Shown piece after piece: positions 1 to 6,906 of a stretch of DNA of 13,968 bases. A model generated the notes under the pieces. It was given only the letters and a program-made list of their open reading frames with translations. It made no database searches and was not told the DNA's origin. The translations under genes and the position numbers were made by a program. The stretch spans positions 1 through 13,968 of the forward strand of contig JAQSDS010000428.1 in NCBI GenBank assembly GCA_029946045.1, in the 5' to 3' direction. The stretch is from Rhodoferax sp. (GTDB taxonomy: Bacteria; Pseudomonadota; Gammaproteobacteria; Burkholderiales; Burkholderiaceae_C). Within the stretch, counting starts at the first letter, position 1. Every line of letters begins with the position of its first letter.

Positions 1-1170
1 GTCTTTCGCCGTGTACTTTTCTGATTTGTATTGCGCAAAAAGCGCTGTGCGTGCTACGGCACGATCAAGTCTGGCTTGATCGCGCTGCTCGCCTCGTCCG
101 GTACGCCCAGGGTGCTCTTGCGAATCCGGGTCAGTTCCACAGGCGACACGGGCAACATAGTCGTTGTATGTGGCTCCATGCACTGGCTCGTCGGCCAATA
201 CGCCGGTTCCAGTGGCGATGTCCGGCGGCTGATACTCACCGAATCGGTTTTGCAGGCGTCCCAGGCTGAGGGCATAGTGAACGGCCGATGCTTTGGTTTG
301 CGTCGTCTTGTCCAGCATGCAGGTCTCAAAAATCAAACCGGATTTGACTTTGACCACGCTCAGACCTCTGGCAGTGCAAGCGCGATGAAACTCCGGCCAG
401 TTCTGCGTTGCCACAAGTTCTGGTGCCACTTTGTTTTTGAGCCAGCCTGCCAGTGATGGCAATCCGGCTTTGACTTCGCCCATGCGCGCCTTCACAGCAG
501 GCGCAGGTGGTTCAAGTGACTTGTCTGCTACCAACCCCAGCTGGCGACGCAGGGCATGTGTTAGCCGCTTGATTTGTCCTTCAGTGACCACATAGGGGCC
601 GTTGTCGTGTTGCCAGCCCTGTTCAAGCTCGATTTCCCGACAGGTTTTGTCCAGCACCAGAAAGTCGTAGCGCGGTGGCCCTGTCAGTACCAAATGATCA
701 GGGTGAACCCGGTTGGCGATGATGTGAATGTGATGGTGGTGATCTTTGTCGCGGTGGATGGCAAAAAAAGCCTGGTTGTCGGCCATGCCAACCGCTTTGA
801 GCGCCTTGGCAGCGGCTACTGTGGCTTGGTCAAGGGTAGGCTGCTCCCCTACCCTCCACGAAAGAACCACGTGATAAAACGGGTTGGTTTTGGGATTGGC
901 CTTGGATCTCGCGGCCCATGCCCGCGCCGTGCCATCCATCAATTTGATGATTTGGCGGCGATCGTCCGGGTCCACGGGGTTCAGGCCCTCCAGGTTGAAG
1001 GATGCAGCCTCCAACACACCATCACGCGCAAGGTAATTGGCGGCGTCCGCTGGCTCGTAACTGCCGGGCTCTGACAGCTCTGGACTTTTTTTGAGGTCAT
1101 CAACCACATAGTTGGCCGCGCTGGCCACTGTCTTCCAAGACTTTTTGAGCAGGATGACCTTAGCCAGCAT
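1..1170 (-). CDS. MOBP/VirD2-like plasmid relaxase, partial (runs off left edge)
   Basis: This is the DNA-nicking relaxase that would start conjugative transfer at oriT. The frame is open without a stop for 390 codons from the ATG at 1170 to base 1, so the C-terminus lies outside the window. The N-terminus begins MLAKVILLKKSWKTVASAANY; Tyr21 is a plausible catalytic tyrosine of motif I. Residues 139-149 read HRDKDHHHIHI, the histidine-rich metal-binding motif III of the Relaxase family, followed by IIANRVHP. A second conserved-looking segment (ARGLSVVKVKSGLIFE) lies near residues 265-280. The start overlaps the end of the upstream ribbon-helix-helix gene by 11 bases, the usual mob operon arrangement. 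Seen: open frame and motif. Known: motif III defines the family. Inferred: MOBP class. The frame is intact as far as it can be seen. Other ORFs here are shadows. Confidence 0.88.
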   Translation of the reverse strand, partial: MLAKVILLKKSWKTVASAANYVVDDLKKSPELSEPGSYEPADAANYLARDGVLEAASFNLEGLNPVDPDDRRQIIKLMDGTARAWAARSKANPKTNPFYHVVLSWRVGEQPTLDQATVAAAKALKAVGMADNQAFFAIHRDKDHHHHIHIIANRVHPDHLVLTGPPRYDFLVLDKTCREIELEQGWQHDNGPYVVTEGQIKRLTHALRRQLGLVADKSLEPPAPAVKARMGEVKAGLPSLAGWLKNKVAPELVATQNWPEFHRACTARGLSVVKVKSGLIFETCMLDKTTQTKASAVHYALSLGRLQNRFGEYQPPDIATGTGVLADEPVHGATYNDYVARVACGTDPDSQEHPGRTGRGEQRDQARLDRAVARTALFAQYKSEKYTAKD

Positions 1171-1504
1171 GGTCTGGTCCGACTGCCATCTCTTTGCCAC
1201 CGGATGCTATGGCTTCAAGCGTGTCAGCGCGTTCACGCAACTCGTTGATCAATGCCCACCATTTTTTGCGGTCTTCGCTCGTCCATCGGATGTCACTGGC
1301 TGGATACATGTGTTTGAGCGTGGCACCCAAGCGGCGAAATTCATAACCAGCCTGAGATTTTTCAAGGGCGACGAAGACGGCACCATGCAAGGCGGTGTCG
1401 CGGATCAACTGGGACACGCTGACGTTCAGCGATGCTGCACGCTCGTTGAAACGCTCAAGCTCTTTGTGCGAGACCCTGAGTTTGATGAACGTTGTGCGTT
1501 GCAT
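1160..1504 (-). CDS. MobC-like ribbon-helix-helix mobilization accessory protein
   Basis: This small protein (about 114 residues from the ATG at 1504; a TTG at 1519 would add five) probably binds oriT and helps the relaxase form the relaxosome. Its N-terminus, TTFIKLRVSHKELERFNERA followed by SLNVSVSQLIRDTAL, has the beta-strand, helix, turn, helix pattern of ribbon-helix-helix DNA-binding proteins such as MobC/TraJ-type accessory factors. The C-terminal half is charged and helical. It lies directly upstream of the relaxase, and its stop codon overlaps the relaxase start, which suggests translational coupling. No strong Shine-Dalgarno sequence is seen before either start. The assignment rests on the fold-like pattern and on context; a general plasmid RHH repressor is the alternative. 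Confidence 0.72.
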   Translation of the reverse strand: MQRTTFIKLRVSHKELERFNERAASLNVSVSQLIRDTALHGAVFVALEKSQAGYEFRRLGATLKHMYPASDIRWTSEDRKKWWALINELRERADTLEAIASGGKEMAVGPDHAG

Positions 1505-1519
1505 GAACTCAGCAGCCAA

Positions 1520-1757
1520 TCAACGGAGCATCGTGTTGGCACGCCAACTCGCTACGACGATGACAGAGTCACTGACTGATGAAACCTCTGCGGGCAAACT
1601 TTTCATTTGAAACTCCAATCGACTAGCCGCCAGTCGGCGGATAGCCAATACTGGCGAGTCGCAAGAGTGGAAATAATCGTTCCCATGGCCCGCCGGACTG
1701 AAACTGTCAGGCAAAGGCGAAAAAAGCGAAGCGGCTTTGATTTTGCTGTCAGTTTGA
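1520..1757. other. Non-coding region upstream of mob genes; candidate oriT
   Basis: No convincing gene is seen here. The stretch lies immediately upstream of the mobC-like/relaxase pair, where MOBP plasmids usually keep oriT. It contains an inverted repeat with arms 1623-1631 and 1636-1644 (CTAGCCGCC / GGCGGATAG, one internal mismatch, 4-base loop), followed at once by a second short one (GCCA ATAC TGGC, 1644-1655). It would also have to carry the mob promoter on the minus strand; no clear -35/-10 pair was identified. The call as oriT is positional inference supported by the hairpins; no nic consensus was recognised with confidence. Confidence 0.35.
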
Positions 1758-1982
1758 GCGACGGTCAACCACCGCAACTGGGGTTTTGGGCTGTGCTTCC
1801 TGCACTTGCGCAATGTGAAGAACTTCGGCTGGAATCACAAACGGGTCTACCGGATCTACCGGAAACTCGATCTCAACCTCAGGATCAAGCCCAGAAGACG
1901 GCTGGTGCGCGACAAGGCTGAGTCGTTGGCGGTGCCTGCAGCCATTAACGAAGTCTGGTCGATGGACTTCATGCACGGCCAG
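1758..1982 (+). pseudogene. IS3-family (IS407-like) transposase orfB fragment
   Basis: A frame opens after the TGA at 1755-1757 and encodes an internal piece of an IS3-family orfB integrase-type transposase. Recognisable stretches are WGFGLCFLHLRNV, WNHKRVYRIYRKL, LNLRIKPRRRLVR and INEVWSMDFMHGQ. The last contains the WSMDF segment with the first Asp of the DDE triad. The rest of the catalytic domain is missing: homology stops at about 1982, where the sequence changes abruptly to IS21. The fragment has no start codon of its own (a TTG at 1806 is fortuitous), no inverted-repeat ends were found, and it cannot encode an active enzyme. Seen: the motifs. Known: HKRVYRIY and WSMDF are typical of the IS407 subgroup. 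Confidence 0.8.
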
Positions 1983-2343
1983 GTCAGCAAACGGTGCACC
2001 GTTGCCCGAGCCACTGCAAAAGTTGCGCAGTGGCCTGCTGCGCGAAGACGGCGGCGACAAAGTCATGGCCAAAGTTTTGGCCCTGGTGCCCAAGACCGGT
2101 TTACAAGACGTTCTGGTGGCCGTCGAAGTCGCTTTGGAGGGTGCGCGCCCGTCGGGGCGGGTCAGCGTGGAGCACGCCATCAACGTGCTGGCACGACTAA
2201 TGGCGGCGCCCGCGCCGCAGACGGTGCAGACAACGCTGGCGTTGGCAGATCCGCCATTGGCCGACACGGCACGCTATGACAGCTTGCGTGCACAGACCCA
2301 CAACAGTGGCCATGCTCAGGAGGCTCAGCATGACCAAGCGTGA
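1983..2343 (+). pseudogene. istA: IS21-family IstA transposase, C-terminal fragment
   Basis: In the frame running through 2002, the sequence NGAPLPEPLQKLRSGLLRED and then GDKVMAKVLALVPKTGLQDV matches the C-terminal tail of IS21-family IstA transposases. The stop codon (TGA, 2341-2343) overlaps the ATG of istB at 2330, which is the normal istA/istB junction. The DDE catalytic core and the N-terminal helix-turn-helix (several hundred residues) are absent: the fragment is fused directly to the IS3 piece on its left. It is therefore a dead remnant. The ending (about residues RYDSLRAQTHNSGHAQE) is probably the natural C-terminus. Confidence 0.75.
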
Positions 2344-2418
2344 TGTCACCGCTGACCTCAAACAACTGCGTCTGCACGGTATGGCTGCGGCCTGGAGCGA
2401 TCTAGTCAGTCAAAGTGG
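2330..2418 (+). pseudogene. istB: IS21-family IstB helper ATPase, N-terminal fragment
   Basis: The ATG at 2330 follows an AGGAGG-like site (CAGGAGGCTCAGC) and starts MTKRDVTADLKQLRLHGMAA then AWSDLVSQ, the characteristic N-terminus of IstB, the ATP-dependent helper of IS21 transposition. Only about 29 residues are IstB-like. At about 2415-2420 the sequence switches to IS66 tnpA/tnpB, although the reading frame continues as a meaningless chimera to 2803. The Walker A and B motifs are absent, so no function is possible. The istA overlap shows that this and the preceding fragment come from the same IS21 copy. Confidence 0.75.
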
Positions 2419-2475
2419 CAGCCTCTTGCCGGTGGCGCCGCGTGAGCGCAGTGGCTGCGCGAGTGCTTGCAATGA
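2419..2475 (+). pseudogene. tnpA: IS66-family TnpA C-terminal remnant with a nonsense codon
   Basis: The frame ending at TGA 2473-2475 reads WQPLAGGAA, stop, AQWLRECLQ, stop. The AQWLRE-type ending is what I expect for the C-terminus of IS66-family TnpA (the small orf1 protein), and the last codon overlaps the tnpB start (ATGA), the usual IS66 arrangement. An in-frame TGA splits the tail, possibly from a TGC cysteine codon. The piece is very short, so the call rests mostly on its position directly ahead of tnpB. Confidence 0.45.
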
Positions 2476-2798
2476 TCCACATCGACGCGGTATGGTTGTC
2501 CACCGTGTCCATGGACATGCGAGCCGGCACAGACACCGCACTGGCCCGCGTGGTGTCTGTATTCGGAGCCGCTCACCCACATACCGCCTACCTCTTTGCC
2601 AACCGGCGTGCCACCCGCATGAAGGTGCTGGTACACGACGGCATCGGCATCTGGCTGGCGGCCAGACGCCTGCATCAAGGTCACTTTGTCTGGCCTGCTG
2701 CAAGTGGCACCGATCGCCTCAGTCTGAGCAGACCCCAGTTGGATGCGCTGGTCCTGGGCTTGCCCTGGAGCCGCATTGGCGAGGCGGGCATCATCTGA
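2472..2798 (+). CDS. tnpB: IS66-family TnpB (orf2), near-complete
   Basis: Starting at the ATG at 2472 (MIHIDAVWLSTVSMDMRAGT), this 108-residue protein matches IS66 Orf2/TnpB. It contains the characteristic stretches DMRAGTDTALARVV, HTAYLFANRRATRMKVLVHD, GIGIWLAARRLHQGHF and LVLGLPWSRIGEAGI. TnpB is needed for IS66 transposition, but its biochemical role is unclear. The length is close to the family's usual 110-120 residues, and it may be trimmed by a few residues at the C-terminus. The large TnpC transposase that should follow is absent: sequence after the stop is not IS66-like. The gene is thus an orphan. A start at 2415 is possible but would extend into the tnpA remnant. Confidence 0.85.
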   Translation: MIHIDAVWLSTVSMDMRAGTDTALARVVSVFGAAHPHTAYLFANRRATRMKVLVHDGIGIWLAARRLHQGHFVWPAASGTDRLSLSRPQLDALVLGLPWSRIGEAGII

Positions 2799-3364
2799 TC
2801 TGAAACATCTCGAATCTCCTGCGTGCCATCTGCATTTCCTTTGGGTAAAAGACCCAAGGTTAGAGATGACACAGGGTTCGGGATATCGCTTAAGCGCCCT
2901 GTCACTGGCTCCATTACGCCGACTATGAAACGGATCCTATACGGCGGTCGGTGACACCGATTCCAAACAACTCAAGAAGGCAGCATAATTCTCATGACCA
3001 CCGCCTCAAACCTGCAACTGAGCTCGGGACATCGCCCTAAAGGTGGGAGCATCCATCCCATTGCATACGTCTTACCGATTTCGTCACAGCTCCAAAGAAG
3101 CCAACGGCAAGATCAAGTCCAGGGATCAGTCCAGGAAGGCGGCGACACAGCAGATCGCGCCGATCCCGGAGCAAGACGACGAGCCGCTCTGAACATCTGT
3201 CAGGAAAGGGGAAATCCGCTACGGGCTTCGCCTTTCGCAGATTTCCCCTGATGGTCAATTCAGATTCAAAACCCAACCCAACCAGCAAAGGACTTATAGT
3301 TATCCACAGTTGGGTCCGACGGGTTCAGCTTTAGCCGTCACGATAAAAGTGGAATTCTTGATCT
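2799..3364. other. Gene-poor junction region between IS fragments and operon end
   Basis: No gene is recognised. Short open stretches exist, for example a frame ending at TGA 3190-3192 with RFRHSSKEANGKIKSRDQS, basic and low-confidence, which might be the C-terminal tail of a lost gene. Another stretch around 2905-2945 reads HWLHYADYETDPIRR in one frame, and I cannot assign it. A perfect inverted repeat is listed separately. One consensus DnaA box (TTATCCACA) lies at 3300-3308, but no cluster of boxes or iterons accompanies it. No strong terminator for the operon ending at 3365 is visible. Confidence 0.5.
3208..3248. repeat. Inverted repeat / stem-loop, perfect 9-bp arms
   Basis: GGGGAAATC (3208-3216) is exactly complementary to GATTTCCCC (3240-3248), with a 23-base loop that can itself pair (GGGC TTC GCCT). 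It lies 15 bases after a stop codon of an unassigned short frame. There is no T-run on either side, so a Rho-independent terminator is not well supported. A REP-like element or the remnant of a mobile-element end are other possibilities. Confidence 0.5.
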
Positions 3365-4264
3365 TCATGGCTTTGATAGTTCTTGTTTAGTGGGCTGCGT
3401 ACTGCGAAGCTTCAATAAGCGAACTGCGTTCTCCTTAAGAATCAAGGGTTTCACCGAATCCTTAAAGCCTGCCTGTTCAAAATCCGCCAGCCAACGGTCT
3501 GGTGGTATCAGCGGAAAGTCCGAACCAAACAGAATGCGGTCTTTAAGTAGTGTGTTGGCGTACTGCACCAGTTGTGGCGGAAAGTATTTGGGCGACCAGC
3601 CGGACAGATCAATCCATACATTGGGCTTGTGCAGACACACCGACAGTGCTTCGTCCTGCCACGGCCACGAAGGATGGGCAATAACGATTTGCATATTCTG
3701 AAAGTCCACTGCGACGCCGTCGAGCAGCATGGGGTTGGAAGTCTCTAGACGCAGGCCACCGCCACCGGGCATTCCGCTGCCGATACCCGAGTGACCGCTG
3801 TGAAAAATCGCAGGCAGACCATATTCATCAATCACCTCATACAGCGGCCATGCCATTCGGTCCTGCGGATGAAATCCCTGCACAGTGGGATGGAACTTGA
3901 ATCCTTTGACGCCATAGTTCTCAATCAGGTTCCGCGCCTCGCGTGCACCCATCTTGCCCTTGTGTGGATCAATGCTGGCAAAGGCAATCATCATGTCACT
4001 GTTCTTCAGCGCAGCCTCGGCCACCTCTTCATTGGGAATGCGGCGACGGCCAATCTGCGCTTCCGAATCCACGGTGAACATAACCAGACCAATCTTGCGC
4101 TCCCGGTAGTAGGCTATGGTCTCGTCAATCGTAGGACGCTTCGAGAACTTGAAATACTTGTCTGCAGCCCGGTCATACGCATCTCCAAACGGATCATGGA
4201 CCTGGCAGCACGACACCTCGGCGTGGGTGTGGATGTCAATGGCGATAAGTTCGTCAATGTTCAT
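3365..4264 (-). CDS. Amidohydrolase-2 family metal hydrolase, possible CouO-type beta-ketoacyl-CoA hydrolase
   Basis: This 299-residue TIM-barrel protein of the Amidohydro_2 family (relatives of ACMSD and gamma-resorcylate decarboxylase) is the last gene of the operon. Visible metal-site residues are His12 and His14 in DIHTHAE, His125 in KGFKFHP, His155 in PAIFHSG, His197 in IVIAHPSW and Asp249 in LFGSDFP. The ATG at 4264 overlaps the crotonase stop by four bases (ATGA), so the two are translationally coupled. Amidohydrolases next to a cinnamoyl-type CoA ligase and a crotonase are known in p-hydroxycinnamate catabolism (CouO of Rhodococcus), where they cleave the beta-ketoacyl-CoA by a retro-Claisen hydrolysis to a hydroxybenzoate and acetyl-CoA. 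That role fits the context here but is inferred. A decarboxylase or a lactone/acyl hydrolase are alternatives. The family call is strong, the substrate open. Confidence 0.85.
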   Translation of the reverse strand: MNIDELIAIDIHTHAEVSCCQVHDPFGDAYDRAADKYFKFSKRPTIDETIAYYRERKIGLVMFTVDSEAQIGRRRIPNEEVAEAALKNSDMMIAFASIDPHKGKMGAREARNLIENYGVKGFKFHPTVQGFHPQDRMAWPLYEVIDEYGLPAIFHSGHSGIGSGMPGGGGLRLETSNPMLLDGVAVDFQNMQIVIAHPSWPWQDEALSVCLHKPNVWIDLSGWSPKYFPPQLVQYANTLLKDRILFGSDFPLIPPDRWLADFEQAGFKDSVKPLILKENAVRLLKLRSTQPTKQELSKP

Positions 4265-5031
4265 GATTGCGGACCTTTGCCTTTGCGGCTTAGGAAGCCT
4301 GCAATGCGCTCTGCCACTTCCGGGCTGGTTTGCGTCATGGCCGCCGTGAGCGACTCCACATAGAAGCCATCGTCAGTGGACATATTGCTGATTCGCTGAG
4401 TCGCGGTAACCACGGCGTAGTTGCACATGGTCGCGTTCTCTGCAATGCGTTCGGCCAGTTCCTGTGCTTTGGCCAGTGCCTCGCCCTGACCCACCAAGTA
4501 ATGCGAGAGACCCAGTATCTGCCCCTCTTCGCTTTTAAATATGCGTCCAGTTAGCATCATCTCGCACATACGGCCCTGGCCGATGATACGGGTCACGCGC
4601 ACCGATGCCCCACCTCCCACAAAGATGCCATGGCGCCCTTCGGGTAATTGGTAGAGGGTGGATGGCTCAGCAATGCGCACATGAGCTGCCGACGCAAGCT
4701 CCAAGCCACCACCTATCACCGCACCTTGCATTGCAGCCACAACGGGTGTGCCTGACATTTGGATCTTGTTGAAGATCCGGTGCCAGTCCTGCGAATGCTG
4801 CATTACGTCAAAGGGCTCGCGATGCTGATGCTCGGCTAGATCTAGCCCGGCACAGAAGTGGTTGCCTGCTCCCGTTAGGATAATCACGCGACATTCTTGT
4901 GGCTTGGCATCCAGTGCCACTTCGAGTGCGGCCAGCAAGCGGTCACTGATGGCATTGCGTTTGGCCGGTCGGTTCAGTGTGACGGTGTAGACCAGCCCAT
5001 CAACGCTGCTTTTTACGAGTTGTTCATTCAC
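4261..5031 (-). CDS. Enoyl-CoA hydratase/isomerase (crotonase) family protein
   Basis: This 256-residue crotonase probably hydrates the double bond of the aryl-enoyl-CoA made by the upstream ligase. The oxyanion-hole segments are HFCAGLDL (58-65) and GAVIGGGLELA (103-113). Both catalytic glutamates expected of a hydratase are present, Glu111 in GGGLE and Glu131 in QLPEG. Translation starts at GTG 5031, preceded by AAAGG that overlaps the ligase stop codon (TAAAGG). No ATG is available in this frame near the start. It lies 10 bases after the ligase gene and overlaps the amidohydrolase gene by four bases. A hydratase-lyase (HCHL/Ech, giving an aldehyde and acetyl-CoA) is the alternative, but no aldehyde dehydrogenase is in the window, and the amidohydrolase partner argues for plain hydration. 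Confidence 0.9.
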   Translation of the reverse strand: MNEQLVKSSVDGLVYTVTLNRPAKRNAISDRLLAALEVALDAKPQECRVIILTGAGNHFCAGLDLAEHQHREPFDVMQHSQDWHRIFNKIQMSGTPVVAAMQGAVIGGGLELASAAHVRIAEPSTLYQLPEGRHGIFVGGGASVRVTRIIGQGRMCEMMLTGRIFKSEEGQILGLSHYLVGQGEALAKAQELAERIAENATMCNYAVVTATQRISNMSTDDGFYVESLTAAMTQTSPEVAERIAGFLSRKGKGPQS

Positions 5032-5041
5032 AAAGGAGCCT

Positions 5042-6901
5042 TTAAGACAAATTTATAGAAATGACATGAGAATCTGTCGTGCTGGCATAAAGTCGCTTGA
5101 CCGAATCTGCTCGGTTGGAAAGCACTGCGCGCTGGTTCACATAGCCTTTGTCAGTCAGCTCGCTGGCCTCGGTGGAAGGCGGCGCGGCTTCCAACAGGGC
5201 GCGCGTGGCATAGGTGGAAGACCCGCCACCCTTTGCTTTCAGACCTAGCAAGCCGACTCGCACATGGTCACGCACGGCGCTATGGGTCAGAACATCCTCA
5301 ACAGCCACGTCTTCCGTCAGTCCTGCAATGCGTCTGCACTCGGGAATATTGGGGAACACCAAGAATCCAATGTCATCGCGGTCATGACCCGTCACCACAA
5401 CGTCTTGCGCTACAGGCGAAAGCGCGGTGATGGCCGCTACACGAATAGCACCCACATGCACCCAAGTGCCGGTGAGCAACTTGAAGTCCTCCGCAACACG
5501 TCCATCGAATAACAAGCCCAACTCGGGTTTGGTTACGTCAAGGAATTCCACTGCATCACCGATCAGATAGAACCCATCCGCATCAAAGGCGCTGGCAGAC
5601 AGTGCAGGCTGCTTCCAGTAGCCAGGAAACACATTGGGACCTTTGACGCGCACTTCCAGCTTGTCGGCTACGGTTAGCAACTTCAGCGTAGTGCCGGGCA
5701 GCGGCACACCAATGACACCGGAGCGCGCCACCTGGAAGTGACAATCGGTAGCCGTGGGTCCAGTCTCGGTCGCACCCCAGCTAGAGAGCATCACCATCGG
5801 ATGGCCCAGCTCCTGTACCGCCAGGCGCTCCAAGTCTTCCCACACCGATTGCGGCAGGGCCGCACCGGCATAAAAGATGATTTGCAGGCGCGAGAAGAAA
5901 CTCTTGCGGAACACCGCATCGTCGCGCAGCAGCGGCACCAGCATGTCAAAGGCGCGCGGCACGCTGAAGTAAATGTTGGGAGATACATCTGTGAGGTTCT
6001 TCACCGTCTTGTGCAGTTGCGCAGGCAGTGGCTTGCCTTCATCGATGTACAAACTGCCGCCAAAGCGCAGCACAATATTGAAGTTGTGGTTGCCGCCGAA
6101 CACATGGCTCCAGGGCAGCCAATCAACGATCACCGGCTTTTGTTCGTTCAGGAACGGCCAGATCACGCTCTTGGCCTCCACGTTGGAGCACATCATGCGT
6201 TGCGTGGTGATGACAGCTTTGGGCATGCCCACCGATCCGGAAGTGAACAAAAATTTGGCAATCGTATCGGGCGTCAGCGACTTGAATACCGCATACACCA
6301 GCGCGGGCTCGGCCTGGGTGCTTTCCAAAACGCAAAAAGGCAGCGTTCCGGACTGCAACAGGCTGTTGCTGCCTGCCACCACCACGCCATCGTGCAGATG
6401 CGCCACCGCCTGAATGGCCGGCATAAAGCGTTCGATGCGATCCGCAAAAATCACACCGGGGCGCAGCAACTCGATATTGGCTTTTAGTCTGGCGTGGTCC
6501 TTGGACTGCAAGGAGTTGCCCGTTGACACCGCGCTGATCGGCACACCAATATGCAAGCAGGCCAGCATCAGCAAAGCATGCTCAATGCCGTTGTCGGACA
6601 GCACTAACACAGGGCGCTCGGGCGATAGGTTTTGCGCCAGCAGCCAAGTGGCGATGCGGTAGACACTGTCGCGCGCCTGTTGGTAGGTAATCTCTTCCCA
6701 TCCACCTTGGCCTTGGCGTGCTGCAAGGTACACCGCGTGGGGTGTCTGGCGGGCCCACTGCTCAAGCCACTCGCCGGAGCAACGTGCGTAGGTCGGCAGG
6801 CTCAGGCTCGAACGGAACAGGCGCGAGCCATCGGACTGCTCTTCCAATGTAACCGCAGCGTCTACAAACAGGTCGCCAGGGAGTCGGGCAAGGTTGGGCA
6901 T
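5042..6901 (-). CDS. fcs: Feruloyl-CoA synthase-type acyl/aryl-CoA ligase
   Basis: This 619-residue ANL-family ligase would activate an arylpropenoate-like acid (ferulate, p-coumarate or a related ring-cleavage acid) to its CoA thioester with ATP. Motifs in order: the P-loop FTSGSVGMPK (219-228), WLPWSHVFGG (261-270), SSWGATETGP (373-382), FYLIGD (444-449), FDGRVAEDFKL (465-475) and the C-terminal ELTDKGYVNQRAVL (581-594) with Lys585 as the likely adenylation lysine. The GATETGP motif, the DKGYVNQRAV ending and the length of about 620 match the feruloyl-CoA synthase branch rather than 4-coumarate ligases. I chose ATG 6901 (MPNLARLPGDLFVD) over an in-frame ATG at 6982, which would run through the preceding hydrolase stub. 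A weak GAGAT precedes it. All catalytic motifs appear intact. Exact substrate unknown. Confidence 0.9.
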   Translation of the reverse strand: MPNLARLPGDLFVDAAVTLEEQSDGSRLFRSSLSLPTYARCSGEWLEQWARQTPHAVYLAARQGQGGWEEITYQQARDSVYRIATWLLAQNLSPERPVLVLSDNGIEHALLMLACLHIGVPISAVSTGNSLQSKDHARLKANIELLRPGVIFADRIERFMPAIQAVAHLHDGVVVAGSNSLLQSGTLPFCVLESTQAEPALVYAVFKSLTPDTIAKFLFTSGSVGMPKAVITTQRMMCSNVEAKSVIWPFLNEQKPVIVDWLPWSHVFGGNHNFNIVLRFGGSLYIDEGKPLPAQLHKTVKNLTDVSPNIYFSVPRAFDMLVPLLRDDAVFRKSFFSRLQIIFYAGAALPQSVWEDLERLAVQELGHPMVMLSSWGATETGPTATDCHFQVARSGVIGVPLPGTTLKLLTVADKLEVRVKGPNVFPGYWKQPALSASAFDADGFYLIGDAVEFLDVTKPELGLLFDGRVAEDFKLLTGTWVHVGAIRVAAITALSPVAQDVVVTGHDRDDIGFLVFPNIPECRRIAGLTEDVAVEDVLTHSAVRDHVRVGLLGLKAKGGGSSTYATRALLEAAPPSTEASELTDKGYVNQRAVLSNRADSVKRLYASTTDSHVISINLS

Positions 6902-6906
6902 GCGTT

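Noticed and set aside
574..1074. Long plus-strand open frames across 31-1579
   Set aside because: They are antisense to the relaxase and mobC-like genes, which have clear motifs on the minus strand; the plus-strand products show no recognisable family.
1749..2267. 172-codon minus-strand open frame over the IS fragments
   Set aside because: The plus strand carries recognisable IS3 and IS21 protein sequence here; the minus product is low-complexity Ser/Ala/Arg and matches nothing I know.
3300..3308. TTATCCACA, a perfect DnaA box, as a sign of a replication origin
   Set aside because: It is a single copy with no iterons, no AT-rich unwinding region beside it and no rep gene in the window; one 9-base match is easily chance.
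5738..6487. 249-codon plus-strand open frame inside the CoA ligase gene
   Set aside because: It is antisense to the ligase, whose motifs run through the whole region; the predicted product is rich in His, Arg and Gln, as expected of an antisense frame.
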